A DNA stretch of 64,000 bases from Nematostella vectensis (lineage: Eukaryota; Cnidaria; Anthozoa; Actiniaria; Edwardsiidae): the NCBI RefSeq assembly GCF_932526225.1, contig NC_064044.1:10596906-10660905 (forward strand), given 5' to 3'. The position numbers and the translations under genes are program-made. The notes under the pieces were generated by a model. The model ran no database searches and was not told the DNA's origin. It saw nothing but the letters and a program-made list of their open reading frames with translations. Positions 13,701-28,000 of this stretch are shown one piece after another (the stretch's first letter is position 1; every line of letters begins with the position of its first letter).

Positions 13701-16700
13701 AAGCATCGAGCACGATTTCACCTTGAGCGGGGGTATAGAAGCAGGTACGTTCCAAGATGTTGGAACGATGGCTAGTATGTCCGACTGCGCAAGCGCATGC
13801 TGCGGCAAAGACACGTGTAACGTCGCCTTCATGGTCATGAATCACTGCTATTTGGTCACGTGTTACAATGCTAAAACCTGCAAGACAGTTCCCGCCAAAA
13901 ATGCCAAGTACAAGACTCGCCTTGTGCACGTTGCTAGGCGACCTGCGGACGACGAGGTGATTGGTCAGTTTCTAGCGAATATTTTGCAGCCGTTGTTATC
14001 GGCGAAAATATCCCGTGCACAGGCTAAGTCAGTTGCCGTGGAAACGGGAACACAACTAGGAACATCGGCAGAAGGAAACAGAAAAAATGACATTCCTAAA
14101 TTTCATGATGGTGAGAAAGGCACTGGATTAAAATTCGTAGAAATTACACAGAAGGGTATTTCAAGAGAAGAAAAAAATCAGAAGAAAAGTATAGGACAAT
14201 TGTTATCGCCTTTGTCACACCCGCCACCTGTTGCAATTGTATCAACAATAACGCCACCAACATTAAACACACGCCCTCTCCCATTAATTCAACCCTTAAG
14301 AATGTCAATAAAGCACAACGACTCCCCTGCGTTACCACGTCACGAACTAAATTTGGATATTACCACACAAGGTTTGGTGTCTCCGCAAACTTCAGCGCAA
14401 AATGGCGAAGGTTGGAAACTCGCGAAGGAGGTTAAACGGAAAGGGAGCGCTAATGTGGAGTGTGGAGTGGTCCGTGTTTATCACAACGCGACGATGCGTG
14501 GAGGGATTCACTCGGGCGTAATTAAGGACCAAGGAGAGGCTCAAGATATGAAATCATGCGTCTCTAAGTGCTGCCAATGGCAGGCTTGTAGTGTGGCCTT
14601 CATGATACTCAGTCGATGCTATGCCATAGCGTGCTACAATCCAACCTCGTGCGAGGCACTTCCTGCGAACAATGTTACTCTTAACCCAAGGCTTGCGGTT
14701 ATATCGAGGGTTAAACGACAAGAGATTAATTTATTTGAGGCTCTTAAGCCCAAGGAAAGTCCCACCCATGATCAGGCAATGACTAAACACTCTAAATCGC
14801 CGACAGTACACCAGTTAGATAAAGCCTCTAAAGAGGAGTTTCCGTCAAAACCAAGTACCTCTTTATCAACAGACCTTGCGGACACTCTTGAATTAAATAC
14901 GACACCTGCTACCGTTGACACTTTATCTTCTATCACATCTCAAACAAAGAAAAAGACACCTCAAAGGCTTGATGATATAAACATTGATGAAAACAAACAG
15001 GAAAGACAAAAACAAACAGCCGAGAGTTTATCAAGAACAGAATCGGATAAGTCTGATTCACGAGATGAAAAATCAAGGAAATTCACTACGAATGCCACCC
15101 GCAAAATAAAACCTGCTGAATCTTCAACAAATTCGAACAAAAATACGGAATATTGCGAGAGTGGGGATCCCCTTGTGGGCGTGACACTGAAGCATGGACT
15201 TTCTGCTGGTACATTCCAAGACAAGGGAAACGTCTCCAGCGCGCAGAAGTGTGGAAAATTATGCTGCGAGTCTAAGGATTGTGATGTTGCTCTTGTTCTC
15301 ATAAATAACTGCTTTCTTGTAAAGTGTAAAAGCCAAGCGTACTGTATGAGCAAGCCTGCTCGTACGCGTAAGTATAAGCCGAAGCTTGTGTACGTGAATA
15401 AATTAAAGAAGCTGTCCGGTATGGACCTTTTGGACAACGCGCTACCAGAAATGGATGAAGACGGCGCTAGTGGTATACATGAACATGTCACGTGGTTTCC
15501 AACACCGCCTGGTGAGAAGGGCACGCAACCAAAACTAATCAGTTCTGCGGGGAAGCCAACAATACCCTCTGTACCATCACATTCCGTACCGTCTAAATCT
15601 CGAAACACTAAAGAGCATGCTAAAGACTTGCTAACACAGGAGTTTGAGACTCTTCCTGGTACCGCTTCAACAAAATCAGCACAGGTGCACCCAAGTACCA
15701 CCCATAACGGGCTCCCTGTGTCCACAGCCGCCCCAACAACTAATGGGAGGAAAGAGGTCAGCTCCTCATCTAGCCGTCACGTGCTAGATGAAACAAAAAC
15801 ATTCCAAACCACCAAGGCGGCTTCTGTGTCCACAGGTGACCCAAAACCGCCTGAGCAGAACAAAGGCATAGACGAGAAAGGGGCGAAGTTTCGACTTACT
15901 GGGCTTGAGTCGACTTCACCAGGGCAACACCACCACCCCTCCCCCTGTCAAAATAGCCCGATCTCTTACAATGTTACGCTACGTTCCGGTATCAGATCGG
16001 GCAATTTTACTGACCAGGGGAGGGTCGAGAGTGTTAAGGCGTGTGTTTCACTATGCTGCGAGCGCGAAGATTGTAATGTGGCGTTTATGCTAAAGGACAA
16101 CTGTTACCTGGTCAGCTGCTTCTCGCAAAGGTCATGTGAACCTGTACCAGCCCACCACAGTCGATTTCAACCGCGCCTTGCTTATGTACGCCAAAAGCCT
16201 GGATCTGAGCTTATGTCATTTATTGATGAGCAGGACCAAGCTTTGTCAACTAATGCACCTAGTTTGACATTGTCATCAACAACTGCTACACCAGCTCCCA
16301 CTTTAAAACACTCCATTAAAGCATACAGATCAGTATCACTTTCTCATAAAACGGGTGGAAATGGAGACAGAATATTAAAAGAGAATAAGGGGGAACTATT
16401 AAAAAGCGAGCTAACTCAGAAAAAGCATCTCCATAAAGTCAGACTGAATAAACACTCTAAGCGCTTGTCAAAAAGTCAACTGAATGTGTTATTCCATCTA
16501 ATGAAACCGCACAAGAACAATCACAGAGGTTCCCATGGCCACGTGGGGAGATTTAAAAACAGGCCCACCCAAAGACACAGCGTCCCGAGGCAAATTATTG
16601 CACACCCCACGGAACAACCCACAGTCACCCCGGATGTGAAACAGATTACCTTGAACAAAACGTACGGAGATCCTTCGATAGACGACAGCAGTATCTTCTT

Positions 16701-19700
16701 TGAAGATCGGTTTAAGGGTGCATCTTTCAAGAGTAAAGGGGCTAAGCATAGCAAACAACAATTAAAGAAAAAGGGAAATTCTAGACACAAGTCCAGTAAA
16801 AATCAGTTATTATCCGACAAACAGGAAGCAGTGGAATTTCTTCCCGATTTAAAAATGCATGATACTTTCTATTTAAAACATAACTTAGATAAGCCGCATG
16901 AGGATCAATCAGAAACAAGTGGATCACATTCTTATGATAGTCCAACGAGTGATACGTCATCTGTAGGAAGCACGTTAACGTCTACATGTGTGCCTGGAGT
17001 CGTTCAATATAACCACACCCTTAAAGGAGAGATGAACTCTGGTGTGTTCCACGAGATCGAAGGTGTTCAGAGCATCGAGGGGTGCACGTCGCGGTGCTGT
17101 GCGCACAAATCCTGTGATCTCTCCTTTATGGTATTGGGTCACTGTTTTCTGGTGACTTGCTCCAAGTCTGATCCAAGTCTTTGCGATAGCATACCCGCGC
17201 TCGCGATAGGATTCAGCCCGGAGATCGCGAGGGTTTTCAGAGATACAGAAGAAGACGAAAGTGAAAGGGCTGATACTGGAGCAGCGAGTTCTCCAAGTAC
17301 CACCCCTCGGCCAACTTACTCACCAACAACACATAAAACCACAAAGGCGAAACCAACGCCAAAGACTACAACTACCAAACCCACATCGCCAGCAACGGTG
17401 CCTCAGTTTGTCCCGCCAATCCCGCCTACCCCAATAGCTGAAGAACCGACAAAAAGCTCGACATCTTATCAACCCGCAGCAACAGATTCCCTCTATATAT
17501 CTTCACAGTCTACTCAGAAACCGAATAACCACCATCTTCACAGGACCTGTAAAGCAGATGCCCTGGAGGTGAATGTCACTCTACGAGGTGGTCTTCATGC
17601 TGGAAAATTCAAATCAGTTGGAAGGACTCGGGATGTGCATGAATGCGCACGAAGCTGCTGTGGTAAACCATCGTGTGATTTGGCTTATTACGTGTTCCAG
17701 CAGTGTTTCCTGGTAAAGTGTTACGACGATTACTTGTGCGCCACAACTCACACCAAACTTCCCGGGTTTGGTCCACAAGTGATACGGATAAAGCACATTG
17801 TGAGACCCAAGCGTCCACCGAAGCCGCAAATTGATACCATCTTCAACGCGATCGAACCCACTGGTCCCACGAAATCATGCGCGCACTCAGATATCTTTAA
17901 GGAGTTCACCTTGCGTAAGGGATACAATGCAGGAGTCTTCACCGCACATGGTAAAGTGGAATCCTCGCAAGAGTGCCTGGACATCTGCTGCCAGGAAAAG
18001 CGCTGCGACATGGTGTTTATGTTCCTGGACAATTGCTTTACTGTGACCTGCAATAACAGCATTGCCTGTGAAATTATACCAGCACGCAAATCAGCGTATA
18101 AACCAAGAGTTGCGTATCTCCTGCGTGGGCATGCTAAGGCACCAGTGGTGCCAATTGATCCGGGCCTTCCAGGTTTCCTTCCAACTGTTAGTGGACCTGC
18201 TCCTGTGAAAATTGTACATTTTAAGGAGACACCTCTAAATTATAGGCAAGTGACGGGTCAGTCGAAGAATAGGATTCAAAATAGAAATAAGAAGAACCAC
18301 AATGGCCATGGAAAGTGGCACAAGTACGGCAGAGAGAAGCATGGTAAACATGAGGGAAAAGATGACTACGCTTCACAGCGAGATAAGAATCGAAGGGGGA
18401 AGCAGAGGAAGACCAAGGGAAGAACTCGTAAAAAGAAAAAGGAACAAAATCAGCGCACTTCAGCGATGGACAAAGTGCTAGATAGCTTATCCAAAGTCAT
18501 GAAGGAAAACCAAGTTCTTGAGAATGAAGTCAAAGCGTTACTACACAAAGACAAAAAAGTTGAGATCCCGTCGACGAACGCTACTAAGAATGGGACTTTA
18601 GTCACAGATAAGCAAAAACAGATCATCGGCAATAAAAACTCTAGACTGGATAAGATAGTCAAGTCAGAAATGAATTCTCCCACATCTGGGCAGTCGCCTG
18701 ATCAGGTAGTGGTTGAGGATCTTCCCCATAATGGTGTCCAAGAACACCAGCTTTACCATCACAACCACAGAGAGGACTTACGAACCAGCCCTAACTACGA
18801 TTACTTCCTGACGCCCAAGAAGATGTCCAGGAGAAAGCTACATGGTCCTCGTCGCCGAAAAGGTCATAGGAAATACGGTAGCGGAGACCGAAACTATCAA
18901 CGGTTCTCTGTTCCTGATAGACCTGACGAGGAGGGAAGCGAGCGTTCAAAGGAGGAAGATGATAGCTATCATAATGAAGATGATACGGATGACAGTACTC
19001 GTATGGAGCGTGTTATTTATAGACCGGGATACTATGGCAAACATCTAAAGAAGGGAAGATCCTCGCGACATAGACATCATAACAGTGAAGGTATTGGAGA
19101 TGATGATACTGATAATACGTCCTCCTATACGGCGCCCACACGATCTCATCGTCATGGAAGCCGCGGTCGCCATAGAAACGAAGAAGATATCGGTGATGAT
19201 GACGCTGATGATACGTCTTCATACACGATACCAACGCGATCTCATCGCCATAGCAGCCGTGGTCACCATAGAAAACATAGACATGACAAGCACAATCCAC
19301 ACTCCAAGAGAAAAGGGAAGAAGAAAAAGAAATCTAAAGGAAAGATCGATGCTCTTTATGATCGAGTAAATGAGCTCTATAGTAAAATGAACTCGTTATA
19401 CAAGCTTGAATCGGAGCCGAAGACTACACCTCGACCCAAGATTTCAACAACAATTCTGCCTAAGACAACAAAGGGAGTAACTCAAAACACTGCCACTACG
19501 CCGACAACTAAGGTTACGACTTTAAAGCCCTCTGATGTTCCCACATACCATGCCAAGCCAACTCTAGATGACTTGCTGAGAGACGCGGTATTACATCGTC
19601 CACCGCCTAAATCAAAAAGCAAGGACTCAACAGATGTCTTACTGAATTATATCAAAGGTATCTACAACCACGTTAAGAAAATACACAATAAGAGAATCTC

Positions 19701-22700
19701 TGATCACAAGAAGCAGAGAGAAAAGGAAAGATTCGATGATTACTCGGGTTCAGGTTCGGGATATTTGAAGCACAGAAAAAAGAAGTCCAAGAAAAGATAC
19801 CCAAAACACTTCCACGAGGAAAAGAGCCTTCTTCAGGAAATGAAGAGCCTCTTTAAGGACATGAAGAAGATGTATCAAGAGAATTCCAAGAAAAAGAATT
19901 CCGAGACACGTTCTACCATCCCTACAATTCCACATCCCAGGAAACAAATACCACAGACTACTCCTCGTGTGATGCAAAAGACAACACCTATTCCCACGCT
20001 ATCATCGTTGAATCATCCAGGCGCTACAGACACGACAAGCATGAACAGCTTGATTAGTGATGTAGCAAGCAAGGTTGCCGCCGAAGTAGCGAACGGCATA
20101 GTGAATAAGGTCAAGGCGAACCAAGGGGTTCATACTGTACCAGATCTGGGAACAAGTAGAGACGACCAACTGCCAAGAAGTCCTGACTTAGAGAAGACAA
20201 TGGTGAAAGGCGGAAGAACACAAGGGATGCCTTATGAGGGTTCCAGTGCGCTAAATAACAAGGAGATTACTGAAGCTGTCAAGATTCTGGAAGCATTACA
20301 AAATCCGGAATCCTACCACCAAGCGAGACCCAAAGACACAAGGCTAGACAAAGCGATCAATTTGCTTGAACGATTTAACGCCCTTGGTTATAATAACATC
20401 AATACCGAGAAGGGCTTGCCCACCACGAGTAGTCCTTTTTCAAAATCAAATAGTGACTCTGCCATCAGTAAAGCTGTTAGGATCCTCAAAAATATACAAA
20501 ACCCTAAGATGTCTAGTTCTCTTGTCATGGCAAAGAATCCCGATTTGTCACACGAACTCGAATCGGCGCAATCATCCGATCTATCCCGAGAAGACCACGC
20601 GAGAGTGTTCGACGCCGGAGTCGCTGAAGCGATAGATATTTTGAAAGATCTAAAGGAACCGCATTCTGAGTTAGAGAACGAGGAGGTTTTGCCTCTGCGG
20701 AAGGGTGATAATTCCCTTTTTTCAAAGGCAAGGCATCACCATCGTCCTAACCCGGAGTTGGACGAGACTAGCTCTCTAACTACTAACCCTGAGTTAGACT
20801 ACACAGAGGAAGAATCTACTCCAGATCTTGAAAAGCAAAGGCGACCAAAACATAACAAGAACCCGGTGCTGGCTACTAAGCAGAACTCCAACAATCCACT
20901 TGAATCCCTTGTAGACTCTGTTGCAGAAGAAGCGGCGGAAAAGGTGGAAAAGGAATTCGGAAAGTCTGGAGCTGTGAGAGATGATACTCGCGTTACTCAA
21001 GAGAACATACCAAAGATAGATGAAGACAGAGGTGGGTATGCGTCTAACCCGAAGCTAAACGAGGTTGACGCGGACGACCTCGGGAGTGATTCGGAAGCCT
21101 TGCCGACAAGTCAAAGGACATATATCCCTACTGAGCCTATGAGCCCAGGAATGCTCGGACGGCAAGAGCTTGACGCAATGTTGAGGTACAGAATGAAGCT
21201 GAAAAAGAAAATGGAGAGCAAGAAGAGGACAAAACCTGGATTGAGGAAAAAAGTTGACATTCCTCATGATGTTGGTGAGTGACGCCTTATTAGCATTTGA
21301 TGCCTTTATTGATAATTTCTAAGTAGATAGGAGGATATCATTAGTTCTGTGTACATGAATGGGGGTGGATTCTTCATTGTGCCAGAAATCATCCCGAATT
21401 GGGATTGAAATCCTAGGTTTCCATCAGGTTGGCATCGTGTCAACGAGGACCAGCACAACTCCCTATAAGTAGAACTCACAACCAGTCCAAAATCATCCTT
21501 TTAACATTAACCATGCGTAAAAAAGCAATAAGTGTTAGAATGAAAAATAGAATACGTGCAAAGTCAGATCCAGTATAGAGATGATTTACATTTTTTAATC
21601 GGACACGTCCGGTTGCGCGCACACGAATTTCGTCCGCATTATGCGTCGATATCTCATCGGTATCTCATCGGTATCTCGTGCTGTCTCACGTCCTTTCAAG
21701 CGACGCCGGCAAAAAAAATAATAATGTGCTCGTAATCGAACATCCTGATTGCCGGCGTCGTAGCTCACACTTTATAGAAGTGTAAGACGCCTCTTTATGG
21801 TGATAGGAATCGAACCTGTTCACTTTAGCTGTTGTCACCATATAAATATGAACGAATCAGAAACTTTCGCAGAAAGAAAAAGGCAAACGACGATGACACC
21901 CACAGTATGGCCGTATAGCATAACATTGTAAGAGATTGTAAGAACCTCTTTACATTGTTGTGCTGTACGGATATGCTGAATAGTCACAGGCCTGTGGTAA
22001 GTAAAAGTTAAGGTGAGTTTACACAATATGCAACGCTACAATGTTGTTTCTAGTATAAGACAGCTTATCAAGTGTTTTACCCGCTCGCATAAGTTAGAGT
22101 GGAGCACGCTATGCAGTGATCACCAACAAGAATTCAAGAATCACAGCTGACTTAAGCATTTCTTGGACACGCTAGTTGGCTAGTGAAGTTCACGTCAACA
22201 AGATAAAATACTTTTTTGTATCCTATTGACTTGCATTCTAAAACTGTGAAGGTGACCACTGTAGCGCGCGTCGGATAGTAGCATTTATAAATTTTAACAT
22301 TTAAGAATTAAATTAGAATTTAAGAATTAAATTAGAGCATAAATTATTTACAAATCTCAGAAACAGTATTCTGATGTTAATGCTGAATAATTATTTGTTC
22401 TTATAGGAAATGACGTGTATTTGATCGTGCATCTTGGGTTTGAGGGTGCGGTAGGCAGGAAGATTAAAGACGACTCTGGCCTCCATAACGACGTCACCAT
22501 GACGTCCCAAACCGCTATCACCGCCAATGACTCCAAATGCGGCTCCGCCATGCGCATGCGTGGAGGCCAGCTCCTATTCAACAGCAAATCATTCCATGGG
22601 ACCCCACGCGAGGGCATCACCATAGCAACATGGATCAAGCTGGAAACAATGTACAGCCTGTTTAACCTTTTCTCAACTCAGGGAGACGGTGCGAGGTACA

Positions 22701-24843
22701 CACTTCAGGTTGTCAATGGGAAAGTCCACTGGTCGCACCTGGATGATCGGGGGCGCGCCGTGTTTAGCTTGGAGACGGACCCTGTGGTGAACGCAGGGGA
22801 CTGGACCCATGTGGGAGCCACCTATGACTCAAGAACAAACATGAGTAAAGTGATCGTGAATGGCCAAGTGGTGGGCGAAAAGAAGGGGCATGGCAAGTTG
22901 TCGCAGAACTGGTCCGGACGCGCTGGGATAGGTCTGTCCGGCGGCATCAAGGGCGTGGTTGACGAGTTCTACATGTACAACCGGGCAATCGCCGCCTCGG
23001 ATATCGGGGATTTGTCGGAGCAGTGTAATCTCGGACCGGGTAAGAATCGTGCCAAAGGGAAGATGCTCAAAATCTATTTACCAAGGACCGATTTAAACCC
23101 TGTAACCCTGCCCCAAGACATGAATATTTGCCCTGGTAGAGAAAAAACATTTAAGAACACCTGGATGTATAAAACTTATGTAATTGCTTGCTTTTGAAAA
23201 CGTTTGTTTCGTAATGGCTCAAATTCAGTCAAGTTTTTGTCAGGCTTATTGAAACCTTTTAAGTAGCACGGGTCAGGTTCCCACTTCAGGAACATGGAAT
23301 GAATTTTCATCGTTTTTGTTGCTCTTAATAGGTCAAGCGATTCCTACCAAGGAAGGCGGCTACAACGGCTTGATTCCAGAACACATGATCGAAGAAGCTT
23401 TAGCAAAAATGAAAAGCTTGCAGCACAACACGACAACCACATCAACAACCCGACCCCCAACCACCACCACCACAACCCCTACGACCACACCCACTACCCC
23501 ACCAAAGAGCACAACTAAAGCCTTGACCATGGCACCAGTTTCGGTATCTGTAGACCAGCCTAAATGTGAGCAAAGCCTATTCTACTACAACACCCAGCTG
23601 AGCGCAGGCATGAAGGCCGGTCTGTTCATTGATCTTGGTCACGCTAGCGTGACAACGGAGTGTATCAAGCGTTGTTGCCAGATCGAGTCATGTGACCTGG
23701 TCTTCTTGTCACGCAATCGTTGCTTTGCTGTGGATTGCTTTAGCGACGAATTGTGTGAGCCTGTGGCGAGGTCAGCTGTCGATACGGATGTGTCAAGTAT
23801 TTATTACATATCGCGAAACGGAAAGTCCATCGTCAGTAAAGGTGAGACGGGTAAAATGTTAGGGGAGCTAGAAGTGATTTTTGTGTGTGGAAAGACTCCT
23901 GTATACCGTAGATTTTACGCGGTATTTGTCCTTCAGCACTTATAAATGTTGAAATATGTACACCTATTTGAATAAACGTTGTCAGGGAAAATGTCGAAGG
24001 GCAATTAGCAAATGGTGATTCTTAGACCAATCACTGCTTGTGGGTACAAATCTTTGCAAAAATGAGGATGATAAGTAACATAATCGCATGAGTTATCCAC
24101 ATTTTCCTACATTCAGTAGAAATTTGAAGTTTCATGGTATATTTGATAGCAGAACTGCAATTGGACTATTGGCATTTGCCATTAGCACTGACATATTTTG
24201 AAAAAGGTGTATACAATGTTATTGCTTTATTCGCTTATTGGTGGATCATTTTTAGTGCGCTAGCAAGACAACAACAACAGCTTTCTTTTTCATAAAATAC
24301 AAAAGCTACGTGCAATGAAAGCAATATAAATTCAAACAGTATAATGGTTTACCTATTATTAAAAATACAACACAAATCAAAGCAAACCCCATTTACGTCT
24401 TTGTTACATACATAGTTGGCCATCAGAGCCTCCAGAGCACTACGCTCCCTCCCGTCCCATTCGCTTTGCCGACAATACGACCGCTGTACTACAATACCGT
24501 AGACGATGATGCTAACTGGGACTCGCCCCTCTCCCCCACTGATCCAGCTCCTGGTCACGCGAGGTGCACGCAGAGCGTCAGTTACTACAACGTAGGCTTA
24601 AAGGTGAGTCACGCATTGAACTTCAGGCTGTTTTGGGTGGGGTGTATTTTTTTACACTCAGCGGACATCATAGAAAGTCAGATTTTTTAGTGTTTATACA
24701 CCTGCGAACCAATGTATCGTAACCACAGTGGTTCATGGTTTATGTATAAATGTCTGTATCCTGAACTCTAGACGCCGTGCCAATGTTTAGAGGTAAATAA
24801 ACAAGAATGCCAAAGCTTTTTAAACCTGTGGGTTTTTTTTGCG

Positions 24844-24918
<75 letters not shown>

Positions 24919-24935
24919 TTTGTTTGTTTATTTGT

Positions 24936-25030
<95 letters not shown>

Positions 25031-28000
25031 TTTGATATCCATGAAGCACTGCGGGTTACGACAAAGATTCTCATAGAGTGCAACCTCATTTGAAATATAT
25101 GTATATTCCCTATTTGTGTGCTGTTATAGGCGACTTGCACTAACAGCTCAGGTGACTTTTGGGATGGCAAATTCGCACGCGCTCAGGATTTTAGCGGAAA
25201 GCATCTTATTTAGCGCTTATGGATTAGCCAGAAAGTTTCCTTATTAGAAAGGGCTTATTTTTTAATTTAAAGATTTTATTTTTTCGTCGTCCTTTTGTGT
25301 GACGGGCACAGTCATTCCCGTGTTTATTTTGGCTTGAATTTTCCACACCAACACTCAGGTTATCAGTAAGTGCAATTTACCTGAGTTGGGTTGAACGGTA
25401 TTAGATCAGTGTATCGCGCTATCAAATGTATCTCGCTGTGCGTGTCTTGTAATCCCAATAATTTTACTCAGGGAGGATGGCGCGAGGGCGACCTGTTGGA
25501 CAACACCTACACTGCTACCATGGACCGATGTGTCGCGCTGTGCTGTGAAAGCCGTCGCTGCGATCTCGCCATGATGAAGGACGGGGAGTGCTTCACTATG
25601 AGTTGCCCTGTGGAAAAGTGTACCGTGGAGGACGGGGGAGAGTTTCAGATCACCTTCGTCAACAGAAAGGGTAGGCCTCAAGAATCGACGAATAGCGCAA
25701 CTCGATTGAAGAAAGGAGAGAGCCATAGCATTGACAGAAAACGTAACTCAATTTTAGAAAAGGTTAAACTCGAGCTTCTGCATAGACAGGGAACGCAATG
25801 CGTTATTAGGCTTTCGCGTTGTAGTCAATAGAAACCGCAGTCCAATAGTAAAAAGGGTAAACCATTTAGTTTCATTGTGACTGGAAACGAATTCAGTAGC
25901 CCTTAGAACAAAATTTGTATTCAATTTTAAGAATGTAAACGCAGAAGGCGTTTTCCTAATATGGTCATACTGGCGAATGGCTTTAACCTAAAATGCTCAT
26001 GGCGGCAAATGGATTTTAACTTATATGGTCATGGTGGCAAATGGATTTTACCTTATATGGTCATGATGGCAAATGGAGTTTACCTTATATGGTCATGGCG
26101 GCAAATGGATTTTAACTTATATGCTCATATTAGATTTCACCTTCTATGGTCATAGTGGCAGTAAGTAATAAGATATTTTGAGATTGCTGACTTATTTTTA
26201 TTTTTAAACAAGGAGGAGAGTTCGACGAGCCGACTATGTTTCCTACCTTCTATTCCACACCAACACTTGGCGTGTCCGAAAGCGCGTCCGAGACACCGCC
26301 CAGCCACCCGGACGAGCACAAGAAGTACCTGTCATTGTACCTTGGGTTTGACCATCTGTCCGGGAAAACCGTGATTGACGGTTCGGGACTCAACAACAAC
26401 GCTGAGATGACTACAGGTGAGATTAGGGAGAAAATCGCTGAGATGACTACGGGTGAGGTTAGGGAGAAAATCGCTGAGATGACTACAGGTGAGATAAGGG
26501 AGAAAATCGCTGAGATGACTACAGGTGAGATTAGGGAGAAAATCGCTGAGATGACTACAGGTGGGATTAAGGAGAAAATCGAGATTCAAAGACTTCAAAG
26601 AGCATGACAAGTCCAATAGACTGCGTAGCGTGACAAGTCTAATAAACTGCGTAGCGTAACAAGTCCAGTAAACTGAGTAGCGTGACAAGTCTAGTAAACT
26701 GCGTAGCGTGACAAGTCCAGTAGACTGCTTAGCGTAACAAGTCCAGTATACTGCGTAGCGTGACCAGTCCAGTTGGCTGCGTAGCGTGAAGAGTCCTTTA
26801 AGCTGCTGCGTAGCGTGACAATCCAGTGGGTTGCGTTACGTGACCATTCCAGTACTTGGCTGGGTAGCGTTACACGTCCAGCAAGGAGACTATACATTAA
26901 GGTCACCAAGTAATAAGAATTCGTACTTTCTGACAGGCACATCTATCACACTTGGCCGTAAGGGTCCTGGGGCGGACTTCGAAGGAGGCGACATCGTGCT
27001 TCACGGAAAACACTTCCGGCGGAAGCCGCGTGATGCCGTGTCCATGGCTGTGTGGGTGAAAATGGCTGTGACACAGGGAACCCACTCGATCTTTGACACC
27101 ATTGGCGGAAGTCGCTCAATTCACAAGAAAGGGCAGGTCAGTTACGAAAATAAATGTTCATTAGAGATATATCATTCCGTATATCCCGGGCGGGATCGTT
27201 TCATCGGGATGAAGGGTTTTAAGCCTCTGTAGCCGCCATTGTCATTTTGTCATTAACAAGAAGCTTTTCAATTTTTTATTTTTAATAACTTAATAGTTTT
27301 TAGTTGATACAGTACACAAATTTGTTTTAAGACGGCTATTTCGATGTTTCTTTGCATAATTTGTTTTCAAATATGAAACGAAAACAATAGCAAGTTTGGT
27401 TAAGAAAAGTCCTTGAGTTCCACTTGAGTTCGGCGTCCATGAAGAGCCAACAAAAGGAAAATTGTTTTGCGCCCAAGAATCTTTATTTCGTAATAAGATT
27501 TACCCAGCAGGCTAGTAGTAACATTCAAAGTTCAATTGCAAAGTCAAGGTTTTATTGTTGAATTTTTCCCTTATCCACTTGAAACAAGATTGAGGAGGAG
27601 ATTTCAAATTCCCATTGTGACATTGCCTTTTCTCTAGTACCACTTTGAGGTATCCAACGGCCGCGTGCGCTGGTTTCACCGCGATGAATACTCACGACCC
27701 ATCTTCGCCGTCCAATCAGATCCTTTCATTGACGCTGACGAGTGGTATCACGTGGCCGCCACGTACGACTCACGTGATCGCTTCGCCAAGATCTATATCA
27801 ACGGTGAACTGAAAGGCGTCACTCGCGGCAAAGGGAAGCTCTCGCAGGACTGGGGCGAGAGGGCGGGGTTTGGCTCCCATGGAGGGCGGAGAATCTTTTT
27901 TGGTGCGATGGACGAGATTTATATGTTTAGTCGCGCTCTGGCCGGAGATGAGATCTTACGGTACATTAACAATCTACAGAAAGTGTCCGGAGCGAAGGCT

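Noticed and set aside
14961-15725. 254-codon minus-strand frame inside exon 4
   Set aside because: It is the antisense shadow of a clearly coding region and has no recognisable domain.
24807-25093. Phe/Ile/Tyr/Leu frames of about 85 codons
   Set aside because: Translation of the TTTA microsatellite.
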